Assembly (NCBI GenBank): GCA_030068075.1
Contig: CM057828.1
Coordinates: 116,115,699 to 116,179,698, forward strand
DNA from: Paguma larvata
Taxonomy: Eukaryota > Chordata > Mammalia > Carnivora > Viverridae
Direction of reading: 5' to 3'
Length of the DNA: 64,000 bases
The notes under the pieces were generated by a model, which was not told the DNA's origin, did not search any database, and saw only the letters and a program-made list of their open reading frames with translations. Position numbers and translations under genes: made by a program. The first letter of the stretch is position 1, and each line of letters begins with the position of its first letter. Shown here piece after piece: positions 11,421-22,329 of this stretch.

Positions 11421-11602
11421 GGAGCACCTGGATGGCTCAGTCTGTTGAGCATCTGTCTCTTGATCTCAGCTCAGGTCATGATCTCATGGTTTGTGAGTTC
11501 GAGCCCCATGTCAGGCTTTGCATTGACAAGGCTGAGCCTCGTTGGGATTCGGTCACTCCCTTTCTCTCTGCACCTTCCCCGCTCCCTTTCAATCTACATC
11601 TC

Positions 11603-11637
<35 letters not shown>

Positions 11638-11648
11638 ACTTTAAAAAA
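11421..11648 (+). mobile_element. CAN SINE
   Basis: Full-length copy with an expanded (AAAT)n tail at about 11604-11638. The target-site duplication is agaaaatatgtaagtg (11404-11419) against agaaaatatagaagtg (11649-11664). Confidence 0.93.
11604..11638 (+). repeat. (AAAT)n microsatellite in a SINE tail
   Basis: About eight aaat units arising from the SINE tail. Likely polymorphic in length. Confidence 0.9.
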
Positions 11649-11664
11649 AGAAAATATAGAAGTG

Positions 11665-13685
11665 GTTCTTCCTTGGTGGTGCTATGTCTGGTTTCGTGTA
11701 ACACTGATCATCTAAACCACCATACTCTGATACTCAAGATTACTATAACTCCCAGATCACAGCGTAGGGCACATATCTTGCTGTACAGAAGCTTAAGGGT
11801 GGGACATTTTTATCTCTGTCTGTACTGTGAAGTTGTAGAAAATGCAACTATCATATTGCATTTTCTCCAGATAATTTTATAGGAGTGAAGGGAAAACAGA
11901 AAAATGAAAGCTCTGATACTACCAATAAGAAGCACGGGTTGCATAGGTTGTTCAACAAAATCGCAAATCTCTAGTCTCAGCTGAACACTTATTAGAACTA
12001 TAAAGATATCTGTTTAATTAATGAACAAAACTGAAGAACATATGCCGAATATTAAAACCGTATCATTGAAGATTATAGGTAAATTATAATTAGGGATTTA
12101 ATCTTTTAAATCTCCATAGAAAGAGAAATCCCTTGTAATGTACAAATCTACTTGTAAATTTTCTGACATTTGATTTTCCATATCTTCAGGAACACATTGT
12201 ATGTGTGAGGACTGCCTGCAGTTTTCTTCTATCATAATCTGAATAGGAAAACTTTAGACATACAACCCATGTTACCATTCTTGTCAATGACTTGTATCTA
12301 AGAATAGTAATTCAAGGTAGAAGTTCAAGCAGCGTCAATCGAAGATTAGATGCACAGTTGAACCAGAGTCACTGTCATAGACTCATTTAGGCTCCAGAAT
12401 GATCTTACTTGGAGATAAGAGAATGGTCATTAGGTCTGGACTTGAGAACCTGGAGAACATAGCAAGTACTTTTAACTTCACTTAGAACTTAGCACCACTG
12501 GTATGGATGGGCCAAGAGATTGAGTGTGGAAGGAGCCTGGGGCCACAAAACTCCCAAATTGAGAAAAAGAAGCAAACATCGAATCAATCATCTCATTTTA
12601 ACCAGGAATCCAGTAAGCCTTAAAATTGTAGGGGATTCTGTATGTGCTTTTATTCTTCTAAAATTTATTCAACGTTTTAGTCTAACTTTGATGGTGGTAA
12701 AAGTTACAACACTTTTGAGCCCATGAAGAGGCATTCCATTTTTCAGGATTAGAAACCATATTTTATCCTAAAGACATAAACCACACAAATTCACATTTCC
12801 CTCACACTTGCAAGCTGATTATATCTTAGTGGGAAGATAGGGGAGTGGGTTCCAGCAGCAGACATAAGAATATAAGTCATTGCCAGTCAAAAAGGAATTG
12901 GTGGAAAGTGACCTGGCCACAAGCTGTGTCAGAGGAGGGCAGCCGTGCATGGGCGCACCATGTTGGGTCCTCATGCTGGAAGAAATTCACTCTCTTCATC
13001 CAGTCAGGGAAGCGGGGCATGGATCAAGGCCCCCAAGCTGCCCCCTTTAGCCAGTGGAATAAAAGGTCATTAGAAAAAGATGAGAATAGGTTGTTGGACA
13101 GCTACATCCCCATTCACACATAGAAATTCTGAAGTGTAATGGACAAAATCTTATCAAAATCAAGCATTTTATAGCTGTGGCATCAGACTTATATAACACA
13201 GTTTTATCAATTACATTTTTGAAAAGTGTTTCTTAACCATAGTAAATCCCTTTCCAGCAATTTAGCAAAATTAAAGTGATTTACAAAACAGACGGAGAGA
13301 TACATTATGTTGTTTGTCATCATTTTTTTCCCCCAAACCACTGGGGTTACAAAGAAGCATAAATATTTAAAAAGTGCTCAGGATAGTTTAATTCTGTCTT
13401 TGGCAATTTATTACTTTACAAGAGACAGATTACTGAGATGTATTCTAGCAATCACTAATTGTTTTTAGATTATACACTAATATATTCATTTCATAATTGT
13501 AAGTGAAAGAATGCATACTAATGTTCAAAGCTGTGGCCCTTTTTGCATAACTTAACTAATTTTAATGGTTGAAAACTTAATTAACCAGATTCAAAGTGAA
13601 ATCAGCTTCAGTGATGAATGTCCTTACCTTTCATCAAAATAGACAGTGGTTTCATGGCATAAATGAATTACTAGAAACATGTCTT
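11665..13685. other. Unassigned sequence
   Basis: No repeat or gene recognised over 2 kb. It contains open frames of 62-92 codons (such as 12845-13123 +) without protein-like features. The 12840-13060 part is richer in GC than its surroundings. Confidence 0.45.
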
Positions 13686-13689
13686 CAGC

Positions 13690-15690
13690 AATTTCCTAAC
13701 CCTATCCAGACCTCTCCAATCCATTAATCCTAGCACCTTTTCACTATTCTTCACCTCCAGGGTGTCCTCGTTTCCCCCAACTAGCCTAACTTGTAATGTT
13801 TGTCTTTACAATCACGCCATTGAAAATAACAACTCTGTGGCCCACTCTCCCTTCATTTTATGCACCCGGCAAAGACTCCACCCTGCTTGAATTCAGTGCT
13901 CCAGGCCCTCTGCACCAGGCACGCAGCTGAGCATGGCCGGAAACCACATACACTTCCATGTCACGGTCTTACCCTAAACCCGTGATCCTTAAACTGCCCA
14001 TCAAGTCATTTCTTGTCCGTTGACTTATTTTCCCTATGCATACTTCATGCTTAAGACTCTCACCCTTCTTTCCTATTCCCTCTCCCATTTGAAGAACTTG
14101 CTCCATATTTCTCTGAGAAAATGGAAACACTTGAAAGCAACATCCTTCCTACCTGTCATCCAAAGCATTCCCCTATCTGCAAATGGTCCATGAACTCAAA
14201 CCTTCCTTGTTACCATGGAGCATGCAGCCATGCTTCCGTCCAGAGTAAACCATCCACTGTACACACACACACCCCTCTTCCCTGCCCCATGGGATTGTTC
14301 CACTAATTCTTCCTTCTGTCTCCTACATATTTCCCTTCTCTGCTGGATCATTTTCATGAGCATACAAAGGCACTATTTGTGTGTGCTATTATGTTTCCCA
14401 TCTTAAAACAATAAAATTCTCTTACTCTTACCTCTCCTTCCAGCTAACTCCCCACTTCTCTGCTCCCTTTTATAGAGAAACTTGTCAAAAGGGCTGTCGT
14501 ATAAGGACTCACTCCAATTTCTCTCCTCTATTCTTTCTCGAATCCATTCTAATTGGGCTATCACCTCACTAAGCCATTGATACAGCTCTTCTGAAAGCCA
14601 AAGTGAGTGGCTTCACATTGCCAAATCTAATGATCAGTTCTTAGTCTTCACTAATTTAACCTGTCCACGGCATTTAATACAGTTGGTCACTCCCTCCTCA
14701 ATGCTCTGTTCACTTGGCTTCCGGAACCCCTCACTCTCCTGATTTCCCTCCTGCCTCACAGTAGCTCCTTCTCTTTGCTTTCTTCCTCATCTCCTTGGCC
14801 TCTACATGTTAGCAAGCCCTGGACTGTGTCTTAGCCTTCCTCTTGTCTCTCACCACACTTACTGCTTATCCCAATCTGTATAGATTAATCATCTGGAGAG
14901 ATTTTTAAAAATACCAATGTCTGGGATCCATTGCAGGCCAATTAGAGAAGAATTTCTAAGGGTGGATGTGGGCACTGACTGAAAATCACTGCCTTAAATG
15001 ATCTCATCCAGCTTCATATCCTTGAATGCCATCAACGGATACCCTTGAATATATGTCTGTGTCGCCCCTGAACCCTACACTTGAATATCCAACTGCCCAC
15101 ATGACCTCTGTACTTGGATGTCTAATAAATATTTCAGACTTTACAGATCTAACGCAGAATGCCTAATGCCATCCTCTCCAAACTTGCTTTTGTAGACTTC
15201 TCCACGCCAGTAAAGGACAACTCCATCTTTCGGTTGCTCCAGCCACAATCCTTGGATTGTGAGCAATGTTCTCTCTTTTACCCTACATGGAATCTGAAAG
15301 GAAATTCTGTCATTTCCACCTCCAAAATAGTTGAAGACGCTGTCACTTCCCACCACCCGTGTTACTCACACCCTGCTCCAAACCCCATCACTTTCCCCCA
15401 GACGTGCACATGGCTTGCACCCTACTTCCTTCAGTTCATTGCCCAAATATGGTTTATTCATGGAGACCTGCCCTGGCCACACTGTTTTAAAGAGCACCTT
15501 CTGCCGTACTGCATGTCCTATCCCTGCTGTCTTCTTAATTTTACTCTATTGCAATTATCACAGTGTGACATACCACATCTTTCATTTATTTATTAATTCT
15601 GTCGCTCCCTTCAAATACAGACTTAAGAAGACCCAGCATCCAAAACAGAGCCTAGAACATGAACATAAATATTTGTTGAATGAACGATTG
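13690..15690 (+). mobile_element. Long decayed L2 LINE (reverse transcriptase region to 3' end)
   Basis: About 2 kb follows the L2 order: ..ccacggcatttaatacagttggtcactccc.., cacttggcttcc, then ..gatctcatccagcttcat.., acttggatgtctaataaat, a ..ggttgctcc.. to ccttggat block, ..ccctggccac.., and a closing aacataaatatttgttgaatgaac. These segments come from the reverse transcriptase domain and the 3' UTR. Frameshifts and stops are many, so overlapping open frames at 15159-15596 and 15331-15744 are remnants or chance. A MER5-type transposon interrupts it at about 14885-14995. Confidence 0.72.
14885..14995 (+). mobile_element. MER5-type hAT transposon fragment
   Basis: The motifs aatcatctggagag, tttttaaaaatacca, tgtctgggatcca, and a closing ctgaaaatcactg are characteristic of MER5/MER20-like non-autonomous hAT-Charlie elements. 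It sits inside the L2, whose sequence resumes afterwards with ..atgatctcatccag... Confidence 0.65.
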
Positions 15691-15739
15691 AATCTTTTAT
15701 ATCCTAGCAAACAAACTCCTCTGGAAATAAACTTATATA

Positions 15740-17860
15740 ACTAAAGCGAGAAAACTAGCATGATCATTTTAAGCAAGAAGAGCTGACCCAAACTGTGGCT
15801 GGAATACCACCTTTTGATGCTATCCAGTGGTTTGGAGGTAACAGAAAAAACACTCTGGCAATGCCTCCTCCAAAAAAATATTGTATGTGAAGAGTATGTT
15901 ATTTCCATATAAATCACGTCTGGGTTTTTTCTTGCTGTGATCTGACTCAGTGTCTCACGCTGCTCAGAGCCAAGCTGTCTCATAAGTCAGTCGTCGTGTT
16001 TTAGAGCCTTCCTGCCAGGAAAAAAAGAGGAGGGCATTTGTGGCTCTTTACTGTGACAATATGTGTTACCGGTGACTCTTCTGCACTTGCTGTAGACGCA
16101 GCTGAACTGCGTGCCCTGGGCAATCTGGTTCCCATGGTGCCTCTGCAGGAGCTTGACAAGAAACAGTGGAAAACCAGTGTCTTTATGTGGCTGCAAATGA
16201 AGAATTTTCTGTATCCATGAACTCCTCCTCTATCAGGAAAACTGGCATCGCAGTATGAATCTTTTATATACCAGTGTTTATTTGGTATATAACAAAACAG
16301 ATGATAGGCAAGTAAGAATAGAGATTTTTAAAGCCTATTTTATATTCAAGTGTCAATTTATACCTAATGTTAAAGCCTTCGATAGTGAACATTTATTCAG
16401 AAGTTATCAAAGGGAATTAGCTTCCTAATTTTGAAAGACAATTGTACATATCTGACAGGGTAAAAGATACAGAGCTCAGTGAAACCTGTCCATGTTCTCG
16501 TAAGGAAACTGCAATTACTTCAGGCAAAAATATATTAACTTCTCAAGATATCAAGGCATACACACTGTTAATACAAACATGTCAATTATGGAGTTGTCTT
16601 GCTCACCCAGTGTTTGATATCTCTAGCTACGGAAAGAGCATCAGATTGAAGGTCAAGGAGAGCTGTCCTAGAAATGTTAAAAATGATAAATAGAATTTCA
16701 CACATCAGGACATATAAAAAAAAACAAATTTTCTCCTGCAGATATAAAAGCCTGTATGAAATTAAAGAGAGGAATCAATCAGGGTGCAGCACTATTGCTG
16801 GGACTTATTAAGTCCCTTGCTCTAACACCTGCTCTGGAGGAGACAGCCACTGGGCTCTCGGCCTTCCATATGACCCCATCCCATAGAAGTCTTAGAAACT
16901 TCAGTACCAATTAAAGAGGAAAATTAGGCAATCCATTTGTTAGCCAAAGAAAGTGCAGCTAGTGACACATAAGCTTAAAACTGTAGACGCTGACTGATGA
17001 AAGGGACCCTGGAGAGGGTCCTGTCACCCATTCCACAGTTCTAGAAATGGAGAACTTTTAAAAGTTAAAAAGAAGTCTGCAGGATCAAATCACTCAGTGG
17101 CAGAGTGAGTCTAATTTCCAGACGAAGGGACACACAAGCCAGTGTCTCTACTGCTCTCTGCCACCTCTCACCCTACACCTAACTTTCCATAACTCACCCC
17201 TTATTGTTGTCATCAAATATAGTTGTAGAATTTCATGGTGGGCTCAGCCCTGAACACATACTGCTTTAAATGCAACCATTTCTTTTTATGGGAAGAAAGT
17301 TACAAGTTTCAGTCAAGAAAAAAAGCACTGAATTATAGATTCCAGCTCAATTGCTCCAAGACAGCTTTCCAAGGAAGTGGACTTTATGAAAGGGGAGGCC
17401 ATGCAACATGGACACAGGCTAGATTTGTAACAGATGTGTGCGTGTGCCCGTGTTAGTGGAGTTCCACTCCCGCAAAGCTGACCCCAAAGCATATTTATAA
17501 AGCATACTCTATATCCACCGCTGTGCCTTATAAAACTGGAGGTGTATTTTTGTGGGGGGAAAACTCAAATTTAAGCAGTGGTTAAAATGGACGACCAAAC
17601 ACTGGATTATATTCTGTACCTGAATAAAAATGGCTCCTTTATAATATCTTCCAAAGCCATGATTATCTCTTCTGCTATTGGCCACCTTCCTCCTGTCAGA
17701 CTTCTTGTTCCCTGCTTCCATACACCAGGATCTTAGAACATTTTCCCCTTTCCCTTCTGTCTATTGATTTGTAGCAGTGCCAGTGGAGACACCAAAGATA
17801 AAATCGGGATGCTTTAGTGATGACTAGCTGTTATTAATTCTAGCTATAGATTTGAATAAA
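15740..17860. other. Unassigned sequence
   Basis: Largely unique-looking. A weak MIR/MER5-like similarity occurs at about 17040-17160 (..aatcactcagtggcagagtgag..). Open frames of 60-83 codons show nothing recognisable. Confidence 0.45.
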
Positions 17861-17869
17861 CTGGAGAAC

Positions 17870-17950
17870 TTCTGAAAGGATGATACTGGACCCAACCGCC
17901 AGATTTAATGCCTGGGGAGTGGGAGTGCGGGATCAGGAATTTTCCAAATG
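17870..17950 (+). mobile_element. MER5-type hAT fragment
   Basis: Short decayed match: ctggagaacttctgaaag, ..gatactggacccaaccgcc.., then ..cctggggagtggg... The identification rests on the order of three short landmarks. Confidence 0.45.
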
Positions 17951-18059
17951 CTGGTATATATAATTACAGTTCCATTCTAGATAAAGTAGATATGAGCAAG
18001 GATTGGGGAATCATGAAGGGCGTAAATTGAATCATAAAATAACACACTTTTAGAGCTTC

Positions 18060-18185
18060 TAATAGAAGCTTAAGGACCACTCTTTATTCTAATAATGAGG
18101 AAACTGAAGTCCAGGATACTAACTGAATAAATTAAGGTCTCAAAGCTGACTAGCGGCAGAGCCAGAACCCTGGTCCCATGGCCTC
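18060..18185 (-). mobile_element. MIR SINE fragment
   Basis: Reverse-complement MIR core: aatgaggaaactgaagtcc, ..aaattaaggtctcaaagctgac.., ggcagagccagaaccctggt. Old copy with a small deletion in the middle. Confidence 0.72.
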
Positions 18186-18751
18186 GTGAAATGACCAAAC
18201 AGTGAAGCGACATTTCTTGACATCTACAAGAGAAAATTTAGAATATAAAGAAAAGGAAGTGACAGCTTTACTCAGAAAACACAAAACATATGGCAATCAA
18301 GAGGTGAATGTCATAACGCCATTCAAGGACATATTATTACATAAATCAATTATGGCTCACAGCAAACTTTAGGAGAAGCTGGGGGCTTGACATATAACAA
18401 ACCATGAGTGGTAAAAGAGTAAAACACAACATGATTTGGTTAATATCAAACAGAATACATATTTGGATGAGTAAAGAAATGATTTCATAAATATTGCGTA
18501 TTTTCTCACCATGTAACTAAAATTCATATTGGATATGTTCTTACCATGTAAATGGAGTGCTTGGCCTACCATAAGTGCTCAATTAATGATATCACTTCAC
18601 TGCCACCACTATGCAAAATCCAACTGAATTGGACGGTGCTAGGTCGTACTGGGTGTGTACTCAGGTTTTCTTGCCTAACGTTGGCGTAAGGCTGAAATTC
18701 TGTAATCTCCATTTACCTAAGGCAAAGAATATTTTAACTTCCAATTCAATT

Positions 18752-18988
18752 TAATGAGAGAGAAGGAAATGGAGAGAAGAGAAGGAGGAAGAGGGAGGGG
18801 AGGGGAGGAAGGGGAAGGGAGGGGAAAGGAGTGAAGAGAAGGGAAAAAGGGAAGAGAAGGGAAGGGAAGGGAGGGGAAAGGAGTGAAGAGAAGGGAAAAA
18901 AGGAAGAGAAGGGAAGGGAAGGGAAGGAGGGAAAGGAAGGGAAGGGGAGGGAAGGGAAGGGAAAGGAAGGGAAGGGAACGGGAAGAAA
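18752..18988 (+). repeat. Homopurine (GGGAA)n-like tract with an internal 52-bp duplication
   Basis: About 235 bp of almost pure A/G on the plus strand, built of ggga, gggaa and aagg units. A 52-bp block beginning gggaggggaaaggagtg at 18817 is repeated from 18869 with one or two changes. Long open frames on both strands here (Lys/Glu/Gly-rich on plus, Pro/Phe/Ser-rich on minus) are products of the repeat and not genes. No SINE head or tail is attached, so it is not a SINE tract. Confidence 0.93.
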
Positions 18989-18989
18989 T

Positions 18990-19615
18990 TGTTTGGAGGA
19001 CCAAAAGAGGATAACAATAGGGTTCTCCATGATTTCCCTCCAACCATCCAGGTTGAACTTGCACAGGATGAGATCAGTAATCGGAGAAGATGGCATCTTG
19101 GATTGGCCCTGGTATACTCAAACACTGCTTAAGGCCATGCACCTGACCATAACTCACTGCCCCACCTAAAACTGGGAATATAATGCCAAACTTACAAGTA
19201 AGATAAGATGCACCACACTCAATGATATATATACTAATGCATCATCTAGCCTCTTCACAGAAGAAGTACTCCACACAAATCCATTTTTCAGATAAATTAC
19301 ATTTCCTTGAGTCATCTTTCAGAAAAACATTATTATTTTTATTGAATTATTTATAAAGAACATTAATCATGACCCTGTTTTTCTTAGTCTGTACTAAACA
19401 TAATTTGATTTTATGCTTGAGAAGAGTATAACTAGCAATTATTTTATTTAAAAGCTGTGGTACTCTGAAAGGGTGTTAAAATATGGGAAGTTATTTATCC
19501 TTACATTTAATGGCCCCACACTATTGTCCTTATACTGTGTTGTTCTGACTTCCACTATCAGAATATCCTGCTTCTAATTTCATTCTTTCTTTTTTTATAT
19601 ATAATTTCTAACCAG
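18990..19615. other. Unassigned sequence
   Basis: AT-rich; no repeat or gene recognised. Confidence 0.45.
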
Positions 19616-19633
19616 TAAAAGACTCCCACATTT

Positions 19634-19850
19634 ATTTTTTTAATGTTTATTTACTTATTTTGAGAGAGAGAGATAGAGTGAGCAGGGGAAGGGCAGAGAG
19701 AGAGGGAGGGGGGAGAGAGAATCCCAAGAAGGTTCCACACTGTCAGCGCAGAACCCCAAACTGGGCTTGAACTCATAAACTGTGAGATCAGGACCTGAGC
19801 TGAAATCAAGAGTCAGATGCTTAACCGACTGAGCCACTGAGGTGCCCCTG
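19634..19850 (-). mobile_element. CAN SINE
   Basis: Inverted full-length copy. The target-site duplication is agactcccacattt (19620-19633) against agactcccatattt (19851-19864), one difference. Confidence 0.93.
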
Positions 19851-19864
19851 AGACTCCCATATTT

Positions 19865-20595
19865 CTGGTTGGACAAAACGCATGGACTTTGTAACAGACT
19901 TTTGTCACTCACTGATACTTCATTTCAGACTGTCCACCTGCTTATTCTGGGTTTGCTTCCTTCTGAAAATGCTGGAAATCTGGTCTCAAATACAAATGTC
20001 ATTGACATTTTATTCTAAAAATTAGTTGTATATAAATGTGTAAAGAGCTTCCACTGAGTACGGTCCTTAGAAATTAAACTTTCACATGCATGGGCTGGCT
20101 TCTATGCTATGTTTCACAAACCTGGCATTGAAAACCCTGGAAGCAAGGTCGGTGAGCACACAAAAGTGCTTAGGCTACTGATCAAGGCAAAGCAACTCTG
20201 GAAATAGAGAAGCAAGGAAAAAAAATAATTAACTTTCTAATGTTTCCCTTAATGTGAACACTAGCTAGTGGAGGTGTTGTAGCAGGGGTAAATGAAGCTC
20301 TTTGCAGTCTTAGTGAGGCTAGCGCAACACAGTCTTCGGCGGGGGGAAGGGGGGATTTCCCCCACGAGGCTGGCGGTATAGTCAGCCACTGCAGCTCTGC
20401 TCTCCAGAAGCTGAGAGCAAAGTTTTTCTCCTGTACATTGAGAATGAGGCTTCGTACTAATGTTTAAACTTCTTTCACTTTCTATCTACCTCTCAAGTAT
20501 TTCTCCTAGACAAAATCTATTTGTCCCTTCCTTCCACCTGCTCCTGGGAAGTCCTCGCCTTTTGGAAGGTACGGATGATCACTCCCATGTGCTCT
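19865..20595. other. Unassigned sequence
   Basis: No repeat or gene recognised. A short GC-rich patch with ggcggggggaaggggggatttcccccac near 20338-20366 is partly self-complementary. Confidence 0.45.
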
Positions 20596-20599
20596 TATT

Positions 20600-20765
20600 A
20601 TATTCCCTAGGTCGAATCCCAGACCTAGGTTCAAATCCCAGCTCCTTCACTGCCTGTCGATATTTCCAGCCATGAGACCTTAGTCACATTATTTAATTTC
20701 ACTGATCCCTGGATTCTTCAACCATAACATTTGGATAATAAGAGTGACTTCATGCGATAGTTAGG
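20600..20765 (+). mobile_element. MIR SINE
   Basis: Forward MIR: ggttcaaatcccagctcc at the B box, then ..catgagaccttagtcaca.., ..ttcaaccataacatttgg.. and gataataagagtgacttc. Followed within 50 bp by a second MIR in the same orientation. Confidence 0.75.
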
Positions 20766-20814
20766 CGAAAATAGCTGGAGAAGCTCAGTTAACTTGCAGT
20801 ACAGACGATGTGGT

Positions 20815-21030
20815 AAGAAGAGTGGTCGAGAGCCTTGACTTTGGAGCCAGACTGCCTGCGTGTGAATCTCATCCAGTGGCTACCGGTTGGACGAAACTTG
20901 CTTAATTTCTCTGAGCCTCAGCGCTCTCACCTACAGAATGTGGATATCAATGTTATCCGGAGTTATGTGCATTAACAAGTTAACATACAGAAAACTTAGC
21001 CTCCTGCCTGGCAAAGAAGAAGCAGTTAAT
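20815..21030 (+). mobile_element. MIR SINE, near full length
   Basis: Forward MIR starting in the tRNA-derived head: agtggtcgagagccttgact, ttggagccagactgcctg, gtgaatctcatc, ..aatttctctgagcctcag.., acctacagaatgtgg, and the 3' end ..ttaacatacagaaaact..cctgcctggca... Confidence 0.78.
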
Positions 21031-21034
21031 TAAG

Positions 21035-21540
21035 CCCCCAAGCTGGACGGACTCCTCACTACCCTGGCTGTTTCCACCACTCTTTGGTGTTCTTGCATCC
21101 ATTTATTGGTGTTTCTTTAAGTGTTTGGCGGGAGCAGGTGGGTTAGGTAGGGTTGGAGCAGGGAGGAGAAGGAAGGAGACTGATTATGGTGAAACCCACA
21201 TCACATGCCTTTATTAAGATGCCTTGAGCAAGGAAGATCTAGAAGACGAAAATATGGAATTTGAAATTCCAAGTCCTCAAATGCAAGGAAGTCAGTCTCT
21301 GTGATCAGGCAGCCAGCAGCAAACATCTAGAATCAGAAGAGCAGCAGAAACGTTCCAGAGATGTTTCTGCTTCCAGATATTTTCCTACCTCTGGGTATAG
21401 TTAGCATCTGCCCCCTCAGCCGCCCCACCCTGGATGTGTGAATGTCCCCCCTTGTTACTGCATAGGGGGCAGTTCACTGGAGGGGAAGCTGGGGGGAAAT
21501 TCGGCCCAGCAGTTCACTCACGGTGGATCACATTTAAGAG
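21035..21540. other. Unassigned sequence
   Basis: No repeat or gene recognised. 21120-21180 is G-rich (ggcgggagcaggtgggttag). Confidence 0.45.
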
Positions 21541-21552
21541 ACACTGTCTTCC

Positions 21553-21762
21553 GACGCACCTGGGTGGCTCAGTTGGTTAAGCATCCAACTCTTGATTTCA
21601 GCTCAGGTCAGGATTCCAGGATCGTGGATAGAGCCCTGTATTGGGCTCTTCACTGAGCATGAAGCCTACTTGAGATTCATTGTTTCTCTCTCTGTCCCCT
21701 CCCCACCATGCCCCTCTCCCCCATTTATGCTATCTCTCTAAAATAAAACGATTAAAAAATAT
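21553..21762 (+). mobile_element. Carnivore SINE, older SINEC subtype
   Basis: It shares the head ctgggtggctcagttggtta with the others. Its middle differs (..gggctcttcactgagcatgaagcc.. in place of ..gctgacagctcagagcc..), the arrangement of the older pan-carnivore SINEC. Flanks actgtcttcc (21543-21552) and actggcttct (21763-21772) fit a decayed target duplication. Confidence 0.88.
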
Positions 21763-22194
21763 ACTGGCTTCTTCATGCATCCAGATGACGAAATATTGAG
21801 AAAACACCAACAAGGAATATTTGTATGGACTCAAGCAAACATCCAGAAGCCTCTTGGGAGTGGTATCCATGAAAACATTTCTAGGCATGTAAATAATGAA
21901 ATTGGTCATTTGGAAGTTTTGGGGGCCAGTGACACTTATCTTACCAGTGTGGCAGCCACCACTCACACCTTCTCTCTGGCTCAAGAAACCACTTCAGAAG
22001 CCACGTTGGTGAGAATGACATCACGGGGCTGACTAAACTTATCTGTGCTACAACCATAAATTGTGTGCAAACGTCAGGACTTTATTTCTAGTGGCAATAA
22101 ACGACTTACCTCAGAATCGACTTAGACACACCAGTGTGTAAACTAATGCGGTTTAGAACCCCCACATAGTTGGATACTTCCCTTTTGTAGTCGA

Positions 22195-22320
22195 TAAAAA
22201 GTGATGCTCAGAAAACATAAATAAAGTGCCTGAGGTTACACAGTTAGGGAGTAGCAGGGCTGCCGTCCGCTTGAAACCAAGGCTGCTGATTTGGGTCCAA
22301 TGCTCTTTTTACACAACATA
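22195..22320 (-). mobile_element. MIR SINE fragment
   Basis: Reverse-complement MIR: ..agtgcctgaggttacacag.., ttagggagtagcagggctg, ..cgcttgaaaccaaggctgctg... Confidence 0.7.
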
Positions 22321-22329
22321 TCACATTTT

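Noticed and set aside
15159..15744. Overlapping 145- and 137-codon open frames as small proteins
   Set aside because: They lie inside the decayed L2 and in frames that do not follow a conserved protein.
18717..19169. Open frames of 112-124 codons on both strands
   Set aside because: They are dictated by the homopurine repeat, which lacks stops in several frames.
21935..22019. Minus-strand 84-nt segment between ag and gtaagat with an open frame
   Set aside because: Poor polypyrimidine tract and an openness expected by chance; weaker than the listed candidates.
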